Below, in pieces: positions 8,594-17,407 of a stretch of DNA of 23,991 nt. Each line of letters opens with the position of its first letter. Within the stretch, counting starts at the first letter, position 1. Under the pieces are notes generated by a model, which made no database searches, had not been told where the DNA came from, and saw nothing but the letters and a program-made list of their open reading frames with translations. This DNA is from Bacteroidota bacterium (GTDB taxonomy: Bacteria; Bacteroidota; Bacteroidia; Bacteroidales; Porphyromonadaceae), in contig JAEWGA010000028.1 in assembly GCA_023388555.1 (NCBI GenBank), forward strand, positions 1 through 23,991, given 5' to 3'. The position numbers and the translations under genes are program-made.

Positions 8594-9043
8594 TTATTGC
8601 TTGTTCAGGGTGTAAGTAGCAACAACATCGGCAGGACGGTCGTTACCGTCGGCATCGAGCTGAACAAGTGCGTTTTCTGCTACACGGTAGGTGGTAGCTA
8701 TTTCGCCTTCGGCAGCAGGAGTAAGGGTTAGCTTGTTATCGGTAGCGTTGTAGGTGTATTTGCCTTGCTCTACGGTGTTTTCACCTTCCTTACCTTGGTA
8801 TTCGCGGGTAATAGCGTAGGTGTTATCGGCATTCAGCACAATAGTAGTGTTGATTCCAGAGCAGTCGGCACAAGGCAGAGTGCCTACGTAGGTACCTAAG
8901 AAAGCAGGAGCTTCTGCTTCAATAGTAGTAGTTGTAGTTTCGGTAGTAGTTTGTTCGTTGCTTTCGTTGTTGCTGTTGTTGTTGCAAGCAGCCATTCCAA
9001 AGGCTGCAACAAAAGCAAGTCCGAGAATAAAATTCTTCTTCAT
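8594..9043 (-). CDS. Small lipoprotein with NlpE N-terminal-like domain
   Basis: A 149-residue lipoprotein of the envelope. The signal peptide ends in AAC with the lipidated Cys at 20. A low-complexity Asn/Glu/Thr linker follows (21-45), built from repeated codons. Residues about 48-105 match the NlpE N-terminal domain, with GTYVGTLPCADCSGI carrying the CxxC pair at Cys58 and Cys61 and then TTIVLNADNTYAITREYQGK. In enterobacteria NlpE senses surface and copper stress through Cpx; Bacteroidetes lack that pathway in its usual form, so the role here is unknown. It has its own promoter and terminator, and so is probably monocistronic. Confidence 0.85.
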   Translation of the reverse strand: MKKNFILGLAFVAAFGMAACNNNSNNESNEQTTTETTTTTIEAEAPAFLGTYVGTLPCADCSGINTTIVLNADNTYAITREYQGKEGENTVEQGKYTYNATDNKLTLTPAAEGEIATTYRVAENALVQLDADGNDRPADVVATYTLNKQ

Positions 9044-9116
9044 AATGTGATTCGATTTTTTAATCTGTTCAATTTTCAGTTTTGTACAAAAGCGAGAATG
9101 TCGCCATTTGAGACCG

Positions 9117-9148
9117 TAAAGGTAATAAATACTTTAAGAACAATCAAA
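9117..9148 (-). promoter_or_regulatory. Promoter of the NlpE-like gene
   Basis: The minus strand shows TTTG (9145-9148), a 20-base spacer, then TACCTTTA (9117-9124), close to the Bacteroidetes consensus TTTG-N19-TAnnTTTG. The start would fall near 9109, giving a leader of about 65 bases. Confidence 0.6.
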
Positions 9149-9175
9149 AAAAGCCCTTGTAAAGCAGGAGGTAAG

Positions 9176-10564
9176 TTACTTTTTTATGTTGGGTAGCTCC
9201 ATTCCGTAGCCTTTTTTACGGTCTTCGATTTTCAGGATTATACTAATAATGAAGGCCACCACCCCAAAGGAGGCAAATACCAGCATCGAGGGAGTATAGT
9301 TTAGCGCTCCTTCTTTAACACCGGGGTTGGTGATGTCCAGCACCTTTCCTATTAGCATAGGCACCGCCAAAAGTCCTACATTTTGAATAAAGAAAATAGC
9401 TGAGTATGCACTGCCCAGCACACGAGCATCGATGAGTTTAGGCACCGAAGGCCATAATGCTGCGGGAACAAGCGAGAAAGAGATGCCCAAAATAACAATA
9501 GCTGCTAATGCTACATAGAAGGAGGAGGCAGAGGTGGAGAAGGGATAGAGGGCAAAGATAAGGTGGCAAACAAACAGGAGTATAGCACCAATCATGAGCA
9601 TGGTTGCGCCTTTCCCTTTGTTGTCCAGGAAAAGTCCCAGCAGCGGTGTTAGTATCATAGCGCCAATAGGGAAGAGGCTGAATATTTGGGAGGCTTGCTC
9701 GGTGGGTACCTGTAAGCGGTTTTCGAGCATGTTGGTGGCAAATTTTTGGAAGGGGAATATGGCCGAGTAATATAATACACAAAGGAGGGCAACCAGCCAA
9801 AAGATGCTGCTGCCAAAAACGTATTTAAGGTCCGACATCCGGAAGGGAGGCTCTTCTTCGGTTACTTCGGCCAACATTTGACTGTCCAGTTTTTTGTCGA
9901 ACACTGCGTAAATAAGGTAGAAGAGTAACCCAATTACGAGCAGTATGCCAACATAAATAACGGATGCTTGTACGGTGCCAAAGTAGTTATATACCAAGGG
10001 CGAGCTTTGGAAAACAGCAAAAACGCCTAAGCGGGCAACAGCCATCTCGATACCCATGGCCATAGCTAACTCTTTACCGCTAAACCACTTGACAATGGCG
10101 CGCGAAACGGTAACTCCCGCCATTTCGCACCCGCACCCAAAAATGGCAAATCCTGCACAGGCAAGCTTAGCCGATGCTGGAAAGGCAGGGAGGAAGGAGT
10201 TTAGAAGGGCATAGCCAATCCCCCCATTGTTAAATGTAGCACTAAGGGCGTACACTTTTATGGCGGCACCTAATACCATAAGTGAGCCGGAAAGGATGGC
10301 TGTAAAACGAACTCCCATTTTGTCCAATATCACTCCGGCAAAAATGAGGAATAAACAAAATACATTAAGGAAGAACTCACTACCGCCGTAAATACCAAAA
10401 ACGGTACTGCTCCAATTGACTTCTTGTTCCAGTTGAGTTTTGAGTGGCGACAGGACGTCGACAAACATGTAAGCAAAGAACATCGTCAGTGCAATTAGAA
10501 TTAGCATACTCCAGCGTATCCAAGCATTGTCGCGAAGAGTTTGTGCAGACATTTTTGTTGTCAT
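9176..10564 (-). CDS. Major facilitator superfamily transporter
   Basis: A 462-residue inner-membrane protein with about 12 hydrophobic segments. The loop after the second or third segment carries the MFS motif in the form LDKMGVR (80-86), and the equivalent place in the second half reads LFLDNKGKG. The central cytoplasmic loop (about 220-245) is charged, as usual between the two six-helix bundles. The substrate is not readable; general resemblance is to the broad MFS group that includes MFSD1-like and oxalate/formate-type carriers, so no symbol is given. A second Met at residue 5 (10552) could be the true start. The gene follows the hflX terminator and lies 132 bases before the NlpE-like gene, which has its own promoter. 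No confident promoter was found in the 234 bases upstream. Confidence 0.88.
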   Translation of the reverse strand: MTTKMSAQTLRDNAWIRWSMLILIALTMFFAYMFVDVLSPLKTQLEQEVNWSSTVFGIYGGSEFFLNVFCLFLIFAGVILDKMGVRFTAILSGSLMVLGAAIKVYALSATFNNGGIGYALLNSFLPAFPASAKLACAGFAIFGCGCEMAGVTVSRAIVKWFSGKELAMAMGIEMAVARLGVFAVFQSSPLVYNYFGTVQASVIYVGILLVIGLLFYLIYAVFDKKLDSQMLAEVTEEEPPFRMSDLKYVFGSSIFWLVALLCVLYYSAIFPFQKFATNMLENRLQVPTEQASQIFSLFPIGAMILTPLLGLFLDNKGKGATMLMIGAILLFVCHLIFALYPFSTSASSFYVALAAIVILGISFSLVPAALWPSVPKLIDARVLGSAYSAIFFIQNVGLLAVPMLIGKVLDITNPGVKEGALNYTPSMLVFASFGVVAFIISIILKIEDRKKGYGMELPNIKK

Positions 10565-10736
10565 ATTCTTGTTTTATTGAGTTATAAAATTATACGCCCA
10601 ACGCTGCGTATGGTCGTAAAAGGAGTAGAAAGTTAGTAACAGTCTGGCAAATAGCCAATAGGTTGTAGGGGGTGCTTATTTGTTTGGGGCAATTAATAAG
10701 CTATTACCTGCGACGGATAGCGGTGGGGTAGGGGCG

Positions 10737-10787
10737 AAAAAAAAAGGAGGAGAAGATTCTGGTTGGAGTCTTCTCCTCCTTTTTTTG
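10737..10787 (-). terminator. Terminator of the udk-hflX operon
   Basis: Perfect 11-base arms GGAGGAGAAGA (10746-10756) and TCTTCTCCTCC (10769-10779) enclose a 12-base loop, with A9 on the left and T8 on the right. It lies 20 bases after the hflX stop. It can act in both directions, but no + strand gene needs it. Confidence 0.93.
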
Positions 10788-10798
10788 CCGAGGTATGT

Positions 10799-12058
10799 TT
10801 ATTCTGTTTCTGGATTGGTGATATCATTGGTGTCGGCCAGGTGGTCGTAGGTGTCGTACAAAAAGTCGTTATAGGGGAATATTTGCATGTGTAGCGCTTT
10901 TACCCTATCGTATAGAAGTGTACGTAGTTCCTCTAACCCTTCTCCGGTACGGGCCGAAACAAAGATGGTATCCGTTCCAGCCAGTTTGTTTTGCCAGTAT
11001 TGTTTTATGTCCGAGAGGTTATAGTTGGCCATGGTTCGGGGGGTGAGGTCGTCTTCGTCCTTTTGTTCATAAGTGTAGGCATCCGTTTTGTTGAAGAGGA
11101 CTATTTGCGGCTTGTCGTTGTCTCCCAGTATTTCGTGGAGTGTGGCGTCGACAACGGATAATTGGTCGGGGAAGGTAGGGTGCGAAAGGTCTATGACATG
11201 TACCAAGAGGTCGGCTTCCCGCACCTCATCGAGGGTGGATTTAAAGGACTCTATGAGTTGTGTTGGGAGCTTTCGGATAAAGCCAACAGTATCGGAGAGG
11301 AGGAAGGGAAGGTTTCCGAGAATTACTTTCCGTACTGTGGTGTCCAGCGTTGCAAAGAGTTTGTTTTCGGCAAATACATCGCTTTTGCTGAGGACGTTCA
11401 TAAGGGTGGACTTCCCTACATTGGTATAACCAACCAAGGCGACCCTAACTAAGCGGCCCCTATTTTTGCGTTGAACGCTTTTTTGTTTGTCTATTTTCTG
11501 GAGCTGGTCCTTTAGGCGTTTTATTTTGTCGAGGATAATACGTCGGTCCGTTTCGAGCTGTGTTTCTCCGGGCCCTCTCATCCCAACGCCAATACCTCCT
11601 TGCTGGCGCTCGAGGTGTGTCCACAAACGAGTAAGGCGGGGCAGCATATATTGGTACTGGGCCAGTTCTACCTGCGTTTTGGCATGGGCACTGCGCGCCC
11701 GGGAAGCGAAGATATCGAGGATAAGGCTTGTGCGGTCCAGTATTTTTACTTGTAATTCCTTTTCGATATTTCGTTGTTGGTTGGGCGATAATTCGTCGTC
11801 GAAGATAACAACTCCAATATCGTCGCGTTCTATTCCTTCTTTTATCTCTTGCAATTTTCCTTTCCCTACAAACAAGGCTGTATGAGGGTGGTCCAGCTTT
11901 TGGGTAAAGGTACGAACGGTAACAACTCCGGCGGTATCGGCCAGGAACGCTAACTCGTTCAGGTACTCTGCCACTTCTTGTTCTGTATGGTTGGGCGTGA
12001 TAATACCTACGAGGAAGGCTCTTTCGTTAACACTTTGGGTAATGATAAAGTCATTCAT
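10799..12058 (-). CDS. hflX: GTPase HflX
   Basis: A ribosome-associated GTPase of the Obg-HflX group, which in other bacteria splits stalled or heat-damaged 70S ribosomes. The N-terminal HflX domain (about 15-200) carries FVGKGKLQEI, FDDELSPNQQRNIE and the glycine-rich GGIGVGMRGPGETQLETDRR (154-173), a hallmark of the family. The G domain has G1 GYTNVGKST (210-218), G3 DTVG (256-259), G4 NKTD (323-326) and a G5-like VSARTGEG. At 419 residues it is normal length, with an acidic C-terminal tail. Its ATG overlaps the last 8 bases of udk (ATGAATGA), which suggests translational coupling. A strong terminator follows. Confidence 0.96.
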   Translation of the reverse strand: MNDFIITQSVNERAFLVGIITPNHTEQEVAEYLNELAFLADTAGVVTVRTFTQKLDHPHTALFVGKGKLQEIKEGIERDDIGVVIFDDELSPNQQRNIEKELQVKILDRTSLILDIFASRARSAHAKTQVELAQYQYMLPRLTRLWTHLERQQGGIGVGMRGPGETQLETDRRIILDKIKRLKDQLQKIDKQKSVQRKNRGRLVRVALVGYTNVGKSTLMNVLSKSDVFAENKLFATLDTTVRKVILGNLPFLLSDTVGFIRKLPTQLIESFKSTLDEVREADLLVHVIDLSHPTFPDQLSVVDATLHEILGDNDKPQIVLFNKTDAYTYEQKDEDDLTPRTMANYNLSDIKQYWQNKLAGTDTIFVSARTGEGLEELRTLLYDRVKALHMQIFPYNDFLYDTYDHLADTNDITNPETE

Positions 12059-12716
12059 CCTTGTTATTGGCTTTTAAGGCATCCATGTCGTGCAGAACGG
12101 ACTTAATGTTTTCGATGAGCAGAGAAAGAGCAACCGAATTAAAGCCCCCTTCGGGAATAATAAGGTTGGCGTACCGCTTGGACGGCTCTACAAATTCATC
12201 GTGCATAGGCTTTACGGTGGAGAAGTATTGGGTAAGCACGGACTCAACGCTACGCCCGCGCTCGCTAACATCGCGTAAAAGGCGGCGCCCTAAACGTACA
12301 TCGGCAGCGGTATCTACGTAAACCTTCACATCCATTTCCTCGCGTAGTTCTTTGTTTTCGAAAACGAGGATACCATCTATGATAAGTACTTTGGGCGGAC
12401 GCATAAGCACGGTGTCTTTAAGCCTGTTGTGCTCTACAAAGGAGTAAACGGGGTGGTATATAGGTTGCCCGGCCTTTAGGTTACGCACATCGGTAATCAT
12501 CATATCGGTATCGAACGCAGCGGGGTGGTCGTAGTTCAGGTCCTTACGCTCGTCCAGCGAGAGGTCGTCGTGTGCTTTGTAATAGTAGTCGTGGCAGAGT
12601 GTTGCCACCTCTTTATCGGCAAAAGCCTCCCTTAGCTTTTTTACAAGGGTGGATTTACCCGAGGCAGAGCCTCCTGCAACACCAATTACCATACATTTTT
12701 TATCGCATACATCCAT
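12051..12716 (-). CDS. udk: Uridine kinase
   Basis: This enzyme phosphorylates uridine and cytidine to UMP and CMP in pyrimidine salvage in the cytoplasm. The Walker A loop is GGSASGKST (15-23). Other family landmarks are CHDYYYKAHDDLS (41-53), NYDHPAAFDTD, the PIYHPVYSF segment that contacts the base, VLIIDGILVFEN (Walker B region) and the lid RLLRDVSERGRS. At 221 residues it is slightly longer than E. coli Udk. It shares 8 bases with hflX. Only about 17 bases separate it from the U-run of the nqrF terminator, so its own promoter is unclear; it may depend on a promoter inside nqrF or on read-through. Confidence 0.95.
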   Translation of the reverse strand: MDVCDKKCMVIGVAGGSASGKSTLVKKLREAFADKEVATLCHDYYYKAHDDLSLDERKDLNYDHPAAFDTDMMITDVRNLKAGQPIYHPVYSFVEHNRLKDTVLMRPPKVLIIDGILVFENKELREEMDVKVYVDTAADVRLGRRLLRDVSERGRSVESVLTQYFSTVKPMHDEFVEPSKRYANLIIPEGGFNSVALSLLIENIKSVLHDMDALKANNKDE

Positions 12717-12732
12717 ATCCTATTGGCTGTTT

Positions 12733-12788
12733 GTTAAAAGAAAAAGGACCATACAAGGAGGGCAAAAGCCTTATCCTTGTATAGTCCT
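12733..12788 (-). terminator. Terminator of the nqr operon
   Basis: Arms AGGACCATACAAGGA (12745-12759) and TCCTTGTATAGTCCT (12774-12788) pair over 15 positions with one mismatch and a 14-base loop. On the minus strand the stem runs into TTTTTCTTTT. It starts 18 bases after the nqrF stop. Confidence 0.85.
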
Positions 12789-12805
12789 GTAAATAAGTTA
12801 TTGCA

Positions 12806-14065
12806 TTAACCAAAGTCGTCGAAGTTAAGCTGTTCTGGTGGTACACCAAGGTTGTCCAACATAACCTTAACAGCATTTGCCATAGGACCAGGCCCACACA
12901 TGTAGTACTCGATGTCCTCGGGAGCATCGTGCTTGGATAGGTAGTTATCGTATATCACTTGGTGGATAAATCCAGTGTAGCCATCCCAATTATCTTCGGG
13001 GCGAGGCTCGGATAGGGCGATATGGAACTTGAAGTTAGGGAACTTACGCTCCAGCTCGCGGAAGTCTTCTTCGTAGAATATTTCGTTACGAGACCGTGCT
13101 CCGTACCAGAAAGAAACTTTACGAGTAGTTTGCTCGGTACGGAACAGGTGCAGTATTTGAGCCCTTAGGGGGGCCATACCTGCTCCTCCACCAATGTAAA
13201 GCATCTCGGCGTTGGAGTCGTCGTGGATATGGAAGTCGCCATAAGGCCCCGACATCTTCACCTTATCACCAGGCTTTAGGCTAAAGATATAGGAAGAGGC
13301 TATACCAGGTTTAACGCCAGCTTTCCAGGTGCCGGTATTGCGGTCGAACGGAGGAGTTGCAACCCGCACGTTAAGGGTGATGATGTTGCCTTCGGCCGGA
13401 TAGTTTGCCATGGAGTAAGCACGTATGGTTTCCTCGGTATTTTTAACGGTGAGGGGCCATAGCTTAAATTTATCCCACTCGGGCTTAAAGCGGTCCTCTA
13501 CAATCATATCCTGGTAACGTACTTCGTACTTGGGTATTTTTATTTGTGCATAGCTACCCGCTTTAAAGTCCATGTGTTCTCCTTCGGGTAGTTTTACCAC
13601 AAATTCTTTAATGAAAGAGGATACGTTGTGGTTGGAAATAACCTCGCACTCCCACTCTTTAACACCAAATACGCTTTCGGGAACAACCACCTTCATATCC
13701 TCCTTAACCTTAGTTTGGCAAGAGAGGCGCCACTTGGCATTTACTTCCTTTCGTGAGAAGTGTGGTGTTTCGGTGGGGAGTATTTCTCCGCCTCCTTCAA
13801 CAACTTGGCAGCGGCACTGTCCGCATGTTCCTTGTCCACCACATGCTGAGGAAAGAAAGATGCCTTCGTTTTGAAGGGTATTCAATAAAGAGCCACCTAT
13901 AGGCACTTGGTACTCCTTTTCGTCGTTAACTACGACTTTCACATTTCCGGAAGGTACCAGCTTGGACTTGGCTATAAGGATGGCCAGCACCAATACCAAG
14001 GTAATGATAAGGAAAACCACTACGCTTGTTATTATTGCCGTGTATGATATTGTTAATGGTTCCAT
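12806..14065 (-). CDS. nqrF: Na+-NQR subunit F (NADH dehydrogenase subunit)
   Basis: The electron entry subunit of the Na+-translocating NADH:quinone reductase: it oxidises NADH and passes electrons through FAD and a 2Fe-2S cluster. One N-terminal membrane helix (about 8-33) is followed by a plant-type ferredoxin domain with cluster ligands Cys75, Cys81, Cys84 and Cys116 (CGGQGTCGQC). The FAD domain has RAYSMANYP (215-223), and the NADH domain has GGGAGMAPLR (292-301) and CGPGPM (390-395). At 419 residues it is complete. It is the last gene of nqrABCDEF, 39 bases after nqrE, and is followed by a terminator. No nqrM follows it. Confidence 0.97.
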   Translation of the reverse strand: MEPLTISYTAIITSVVVFLIITLVLVLAILIAKSKLVPSGNVKVVVNDEKEYQVPIGGSLLNTLQNEGIFLSSACGGQGTCGQCRCQVVEGGGEILPTETPHFSRKEVNAKWRLSCQTKVKEDMKVVVPESVFGVKEWECEVISNHNVSSFIKEFVVKLPEGEHMDFKAGSYAQIKIPKYEVRYQDMIVEDRFKPEWDKFKLWPLTVKNTEETIRAYSMANYPAEGNIITLNVRVATPPFDRNTGTWKAGVKPGIASSYIFSLKPGDKVKMSGPYGDFHIHDDSNAEMLYIGGGAGMAPLRAQILHLFRTEQTTRKVSFWYGARSRNEIFYEEDFRELERKFPNFKFHIALSEPRPEDNWDGYTGFIHQVIYDNYLSKHDAPEDIEYYMCGPGPMANAVKVMLDNLGVPPEQLNFDDFG

Positions 14066-14104
14066 TTGTTGTATTGCATTCTGTTGAATAAACGGATTAA
14101 GCGC

Positions 14105-14722
14105 TTAAATCTTTATACCAGAGAAGCACATGAATGCTATCCCCATTAGAGCGGTAATGATAAAGGTTATACCTAAGCCGCGGAGAGGCTTGGGGATATC
14201 GGAGTATGCAATTTTTTCACGTATAGCAGCTATACCCACAATAGCCAATAACCAACCTATGCCGGATCCAAACCCGTAAGTGGTAGCCATTCCTATGTTA
14301 GCAAAGGCTTTTTGTTGCATAAACAAAGAACCGCCAAGTATGGCACAGTTTACCGCAATAAGTGGTAAAAAGATACCTAACGAGTTGTATAACGACGGGC
14401 TAAAACGCTCTACTGCCATTTCTACCAACTGTGTAAAGGAGGCAATAACGGCAATAAATATGATTAGGCTTAGGAAGCTTAGGTCTATATCCTTATAGCT
14501 TTCGCCCAGCCATTGTAAGGCGCCTTCTTTAAGAACGTAGTTTTCCAGCAAGTAGTTAATGGGCAACGTACAGGTAAGAATGAAGGTCACCGCTAACCCT
14601 AACCCTAAAGAGGTTTTTACATTTTTGGAGACAGCCAGGAACGAACACATGCCTAAGTAGAAGGCAAAAACCATGTTGTCTATAAAGATGGAGCGAACAA
14701 ATAAGCTTATGTATTCTTGCAT
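14105..14722 (-). CDS. nqrE: Na+-NQR subunit E
   Basis: An integral membrane subunit of the sodium pump, about six helices, homologous to NqrD and packed against it in opposite topology. Cys26 (LGMCSFLAV) and Cys126 (AVNCAILGG) correspond to the conserved Cys pair that, with the NqrD pair, holds the intramembrane iron-sulfur centre described in Vibrio. At 205 residues it is of typical length. It starts 35 bases after the nqrD stop. Confidence 0.96.
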   Translation of the reverse strand: MQEYISLFVRSIFIDNMVFAFYLGMCSFLAVSKNVKTSLGLGLAVTFILTCTLPINYLLENYVLKEGALQWLGESYKDIDLSFLSLIIFIAVIASFTQLVEMAVERFSPSLYNSLGIFLPLIAVNCAILGGSLFMQQKAFANIGMATTYGFGSGIGWLLAIVGIAAIREKIAYSDIPKPLRGLGITFIITALMGIAFMCFSGIKI

Positions 14723-14757
14723 CTTATTGTTGGTTTATTAAGGATTAAGATTTTGTG

Positions 14758-15390
14758 TTAGTGTTGCTCCTGAAGTTCGGGCTTTAAGCTACGTTGTACC
14801 CATATAACTACGGCAACAACAATAAGAGCCATAGGTGGTAAAATCATGAGGCCGTTGTTTACATAACCCAGTTCGTAGAAGGACTCGGGGATAACTTTGT
14901 AGCCGAGCAAGGTTCCCGAACCGAGTAACTCACGGAAGAATCCTATAATAACAAGGATAATACCATAGCCAAGGCCATTACCAATACCATCCAGGAATGA
15001 GGGCCAAGGACCATTACCCAAGGCAAATGCTTCCAAGCGTCCCATTAGGATACAGTTGGTAATAATTAACCCTACGAATACGGAGAGCTGTTTGTTTACA
15101 TCGTATGCATAGGCTTTAAGTACCTCGCTAACAATGGTTACCAGTGTGGCAACAACTACCAGCTGAACCATAATACGTATACGGCTTGGAATGGTATTAC
15201 GTAGTAGTGATATGATAACATTGGCAAAAGCAACCACAATAGTTACCGAAATAGCCATAACTATTGAAGGCTCCAGTTTGGAGGTAACAGCAAGAGCCGA
15301 GCAAACCCCCAGCATTTGCACCACCACGGGGTTGTTTTTGTTCAGAGGCGATACCAGAGCCTCTTTGTTTTTCTTACTTAGTAGTGCCAT
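14758..15390 (-). CDS. nqrD: Na+-NQR subunit D
   Basis: A six-helix membrane subunit of the sodium pump, paralogous to NqrE and to RnfE-type proteins. The conserved Cys residues are Cys30 (MLGVCSALAV) and Cys113 (IITNCILMGR). LEAFALGNGP and FLDGIGNGLGYG after them are typical of the family. At 210 residues it is complete. Only 2 bases separate it from nqrC, which indicates tight coupling. Confidence 0.96.
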   Translation of the reverse strand: MALLSKKNKEALVSPLNKNNPVVVQMLGVCSALAVTSKLEPSIVMAISVTIVVAFANVIISLLRNTIPSRIRIMVQLVVVATLVTIVSEVLKAYAYDVNKQLSVFVGLIITNCILMGRLEAFALGNGPWPSFLDGIGNGLGYGIILVIIGFFRELLGSGTLLGYKVIPESFYELGYVNNGLMILPPMALIVVAVVIWVQRSLKPELQEQH

Positions 15391-15392
15391 AT

Positions 15393-16097
15393 TTAGTGCT
15401 TCTTTTTCAGGTAGTTATCATATAACTTTAAACTCTCGTACAGCATTTCATCCACCCCGTTGGAGGTTAATGTGCCGCCCGAAATACCGTCCACGTAGTC
15501 CTTCCCAGCAGCGGATTTTCCGGGCTTAACCACCGCAATACTTTTGAACTCACCGTTTTGGTATATTTTTTTACCAGGGAACTGGCTATAAAATTGTTCT
15601 TTGGTTATCTCGGCACCTAATCCTGGAGTTTCACCTTGGTGGCTGAAGTTGGCACCATAAATGGTGTTATTGTCTTCATCTACCGATATATAACCCCAAA
15701 GAGGCCCCCACAAGCCCGCCCCATACATAGGGAATATGTGTTTTACTTCGCCGTTAATGTTGGCTTCAAAAACGGGGTAGCCGTTAGCTTTCTTAAGGGC
15801 GGACAATGGAAGGACAAAAGCGGGAGAGTTTACCTCCTTGCCATTGGTGCCTTCAATAATATTACCATCTTTATCCACCAAATAAGCGTTGGTGATAACC
15901 TTGTTGTAGGTTTCAATGGCCTCCTTCTGAGACGCCTCTATATTCAGGGCACTCAGGATTTGTTGCATTTTATCTATGTTCTCGTTGTTTTTTTGGGGTG
16001 CTTTTAGGGATTGAGCTGTGAAGCCTAAGCCTATTGCCACCAAAATAACCATAACTGCGGCATAGATAATTGTATAGCTATTACTATTCTTATTCAT
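15393..16097 (-). CDS. nqrC: Na+-NQR subunit C (covalent FMN subunit)
   Basis: A periplasm-facing subunit with one N-terminal membrane helix (about 8-29) and an FMN-binding domain. Flavin would be attached by a phosphoester to Thr209 in DGISGGTLTS (203-212); the usual motif is SGAT, so Gly208 replaces Ala, while the acceptor Thr and flanking Ser are kept. MYGAGLWGPLWGYI (124-137) is a family signature. At 234 residues it is slightly short compared with proteobacterial NqrC. Attachment needs ApbE, which is not encoded in the window. Confidence 0.95.
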   Translation of the reverse strand: MNKNSNSYTIIYAAVMVILVAIGLGFTAQSLKAPQKNNENIDKMQQILSALNIEASQKEAIETYNKVITNAYLVDKDGNIIEGTNGKEVNSPAFVLPLSALKKANGYPVFEANINGEVKHIFPMYGAGLWGPLWGYISVDEDNNTIYGANFSHQGETPGLGAEITKEQFYSQFPGKKIYQNGEFKSIAVVKPGKSAAGKDYVDGISGGTLTSNGVDEMLYESLKLYDNYLKKKH

Positions 16098-16114
16098 CTG
16101 TTCCGATGTATTAA

Positions 16115-17323
16115 TTAGTGGGTAGTCCGTTGTGCAAGTTTTGCACGTTTAGCCCGCTTTTTAATGTTTGCATTAACCACACAGTAGTCTATTAGCGGGG
16201 CAAAAGCGTTGAACAGCAGAATGGAAAGCATCATACCTTCGGGGTAGCCAGGGTTCAGGACGCGGATAAGTATGGCAAAAACACCAATCAAGAAGCCGTA
16301 AACCCACTTTCCTACTTCGGTACGAGCAGCGGTAACGGGGTCGGTAGCCATAAATACGGCTCCAAAAGCAAAGCCGCCCAGTAGTATATGGTCCAAAGCA
16401 CTTAGCTGCATAGGGCCGTTGGCGCCAACAAGGTTAAAGAGCGCAGCAGTAAGGTAACCTCCTGCAAAAACGGAGGCCATAATTTTCCAGCTGGCAACCC
16501 CTGTAGCTATCAGGATAGCAGCACCTATAAGGATTGCTATTACCGAGGTTTCGCCTACCGAGCCAGGGATAAGGCCAATAAAATAGTCCAACGTGCTTAG
16601 GGGCTGCCCCACAATGCTGTGAACGGTTGGAGCACCTTGCGCTACGGCTACTTGCCCTAATGCAGTAGCACCGGAGTAGCCATCCACTACGTTACCAGCA
16701 CCCAGTCCAAAGGTTGTACCGGTACGTACAAAAACGGCATCGCCCGACATAGCTGCGGGGTAGGCAAAGAAGAGGAACGCACGAGTAACCAAGGCCACGT
16801 TGAATATATTGTAGCCTGTTCCGCCAAAAACCTCCTTTACAAATACCACCGAGAAGGCAGTAGCAACTGCAATCATCCAAAGAGGGGTATCTATGGGGGT
16901 TATAAGCGGGATGAGCATACCTGTTACCAGGAATCCTTCTTGTATTTCGTGGCCTTTTAGCTGAGCAATAAAGAACTCTATCCCCAGCCCTACCAGGTAG
17001 GAAACTACAATTTGTGGCAATACGGCCAAGAAGCCAAAAAGGAAGGTAGTCCAAAAGTTTTGGTCCTGCCCTATAGCCAAATAGTGCTGGTACCCAATGT
17101 TGTACATGCCAAATAGCAATGCTGGCACCAGCGCCAATACAACCATAATCATGGTTCGTTTGGAGTCCGAGGAGTCGTGAATATGTACCCCGTGGTTACG
17201 CCGTGTATTGGGTACAAACAGGAATGTCTCAAACCCATCAAACACCGAGCGGAGCGCATGCAGTTTGCCGCCTTTCTCGAAGTTTGGCTTTATCTTGTCT
17301 AAATAGTTTCTTAGAGCTTTCAA
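16115..17323 (-). CDS. nqrB: Na+-NQR subunit B (covalent FMN, sodium channel subunit)
   Basis: The largest membrane subunit of the pump, with about ten helices; it carries a covalent FMN and riboflavin and forms the main sodium path. The flavinylation motif is DGYSGATAL (214-222), with acceptor Thr220. NTRRNHGVHIHDSSDSKR (39-56) before the first helix is typical. At 402 residues it is complete. It starts 75 bases after nqrA, the largest gap inside the operon, partly because of a short tandem duplication at the nqrA stop. Confidence 0.96.
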   Translation of the reverse strand: MKALRNYLDKIKPNFEKGGKLHALRSVFDGFETFLFVPNTRRNHGVHIHDSSDSKRTMIMVVLALVPALLFGMYNIGYQHYLAIGQDQNFWTTFLFGFLAVLPQIVVSYLVGLGIEFFIAQLKGHEIQEGFLVTGMLIPLITPIDTPLWMIAVATAFSVVFVKEVFGGTGYNIFNVALVTRAFLFFAYPAAMSGDAVFVRTGTTFGLGAGNVVDGYSGATALGQVAVAQGAPTVHSIVGQPLSTLDYFIGLIPGSVGETSVIAILIGAAILIATGVASWKIMASVFAGGYLTAALFNLVGANGPMQLSALDHILLGGFAFGAVFMATDPVTAARTEVGKWVYGFLIGVFAILIRVLNPGYPEGMMLSILLFNAFAPLIDYCVVNANIKKRAKRAKLAQRTTH

Positions 17324-17379
17324 TTTACTTAGGCTTTGAGTGTATTATACTTTTGTTATTTGTGTACGTTTAGCAACAG

Positions 17380-17407
17380 TTGGCTTAGTTCATTTGGCTT
17401 AGTTCAT
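17380..17407. repeat. 14-base tandem duplication over the nqrA stop codon
   Basis: TTGGCTTAGTTCAT occurs twice in direct succession (17380-17393 and 17394-17407). On the coding strand each copy contains ATGAACTAA, so the nqrA terminal Met-Asn-stop is repeated just downstream. This looks like a recent slippage duplication and does not change the protein. Confidence 0.85.

Noticed and set aside
12700..12927. 75-residue minus-strand frame between nqrF and udk
   Set aside because: It runs out of frame through the end of nqrF and across the nqr terminator and shows no family features.
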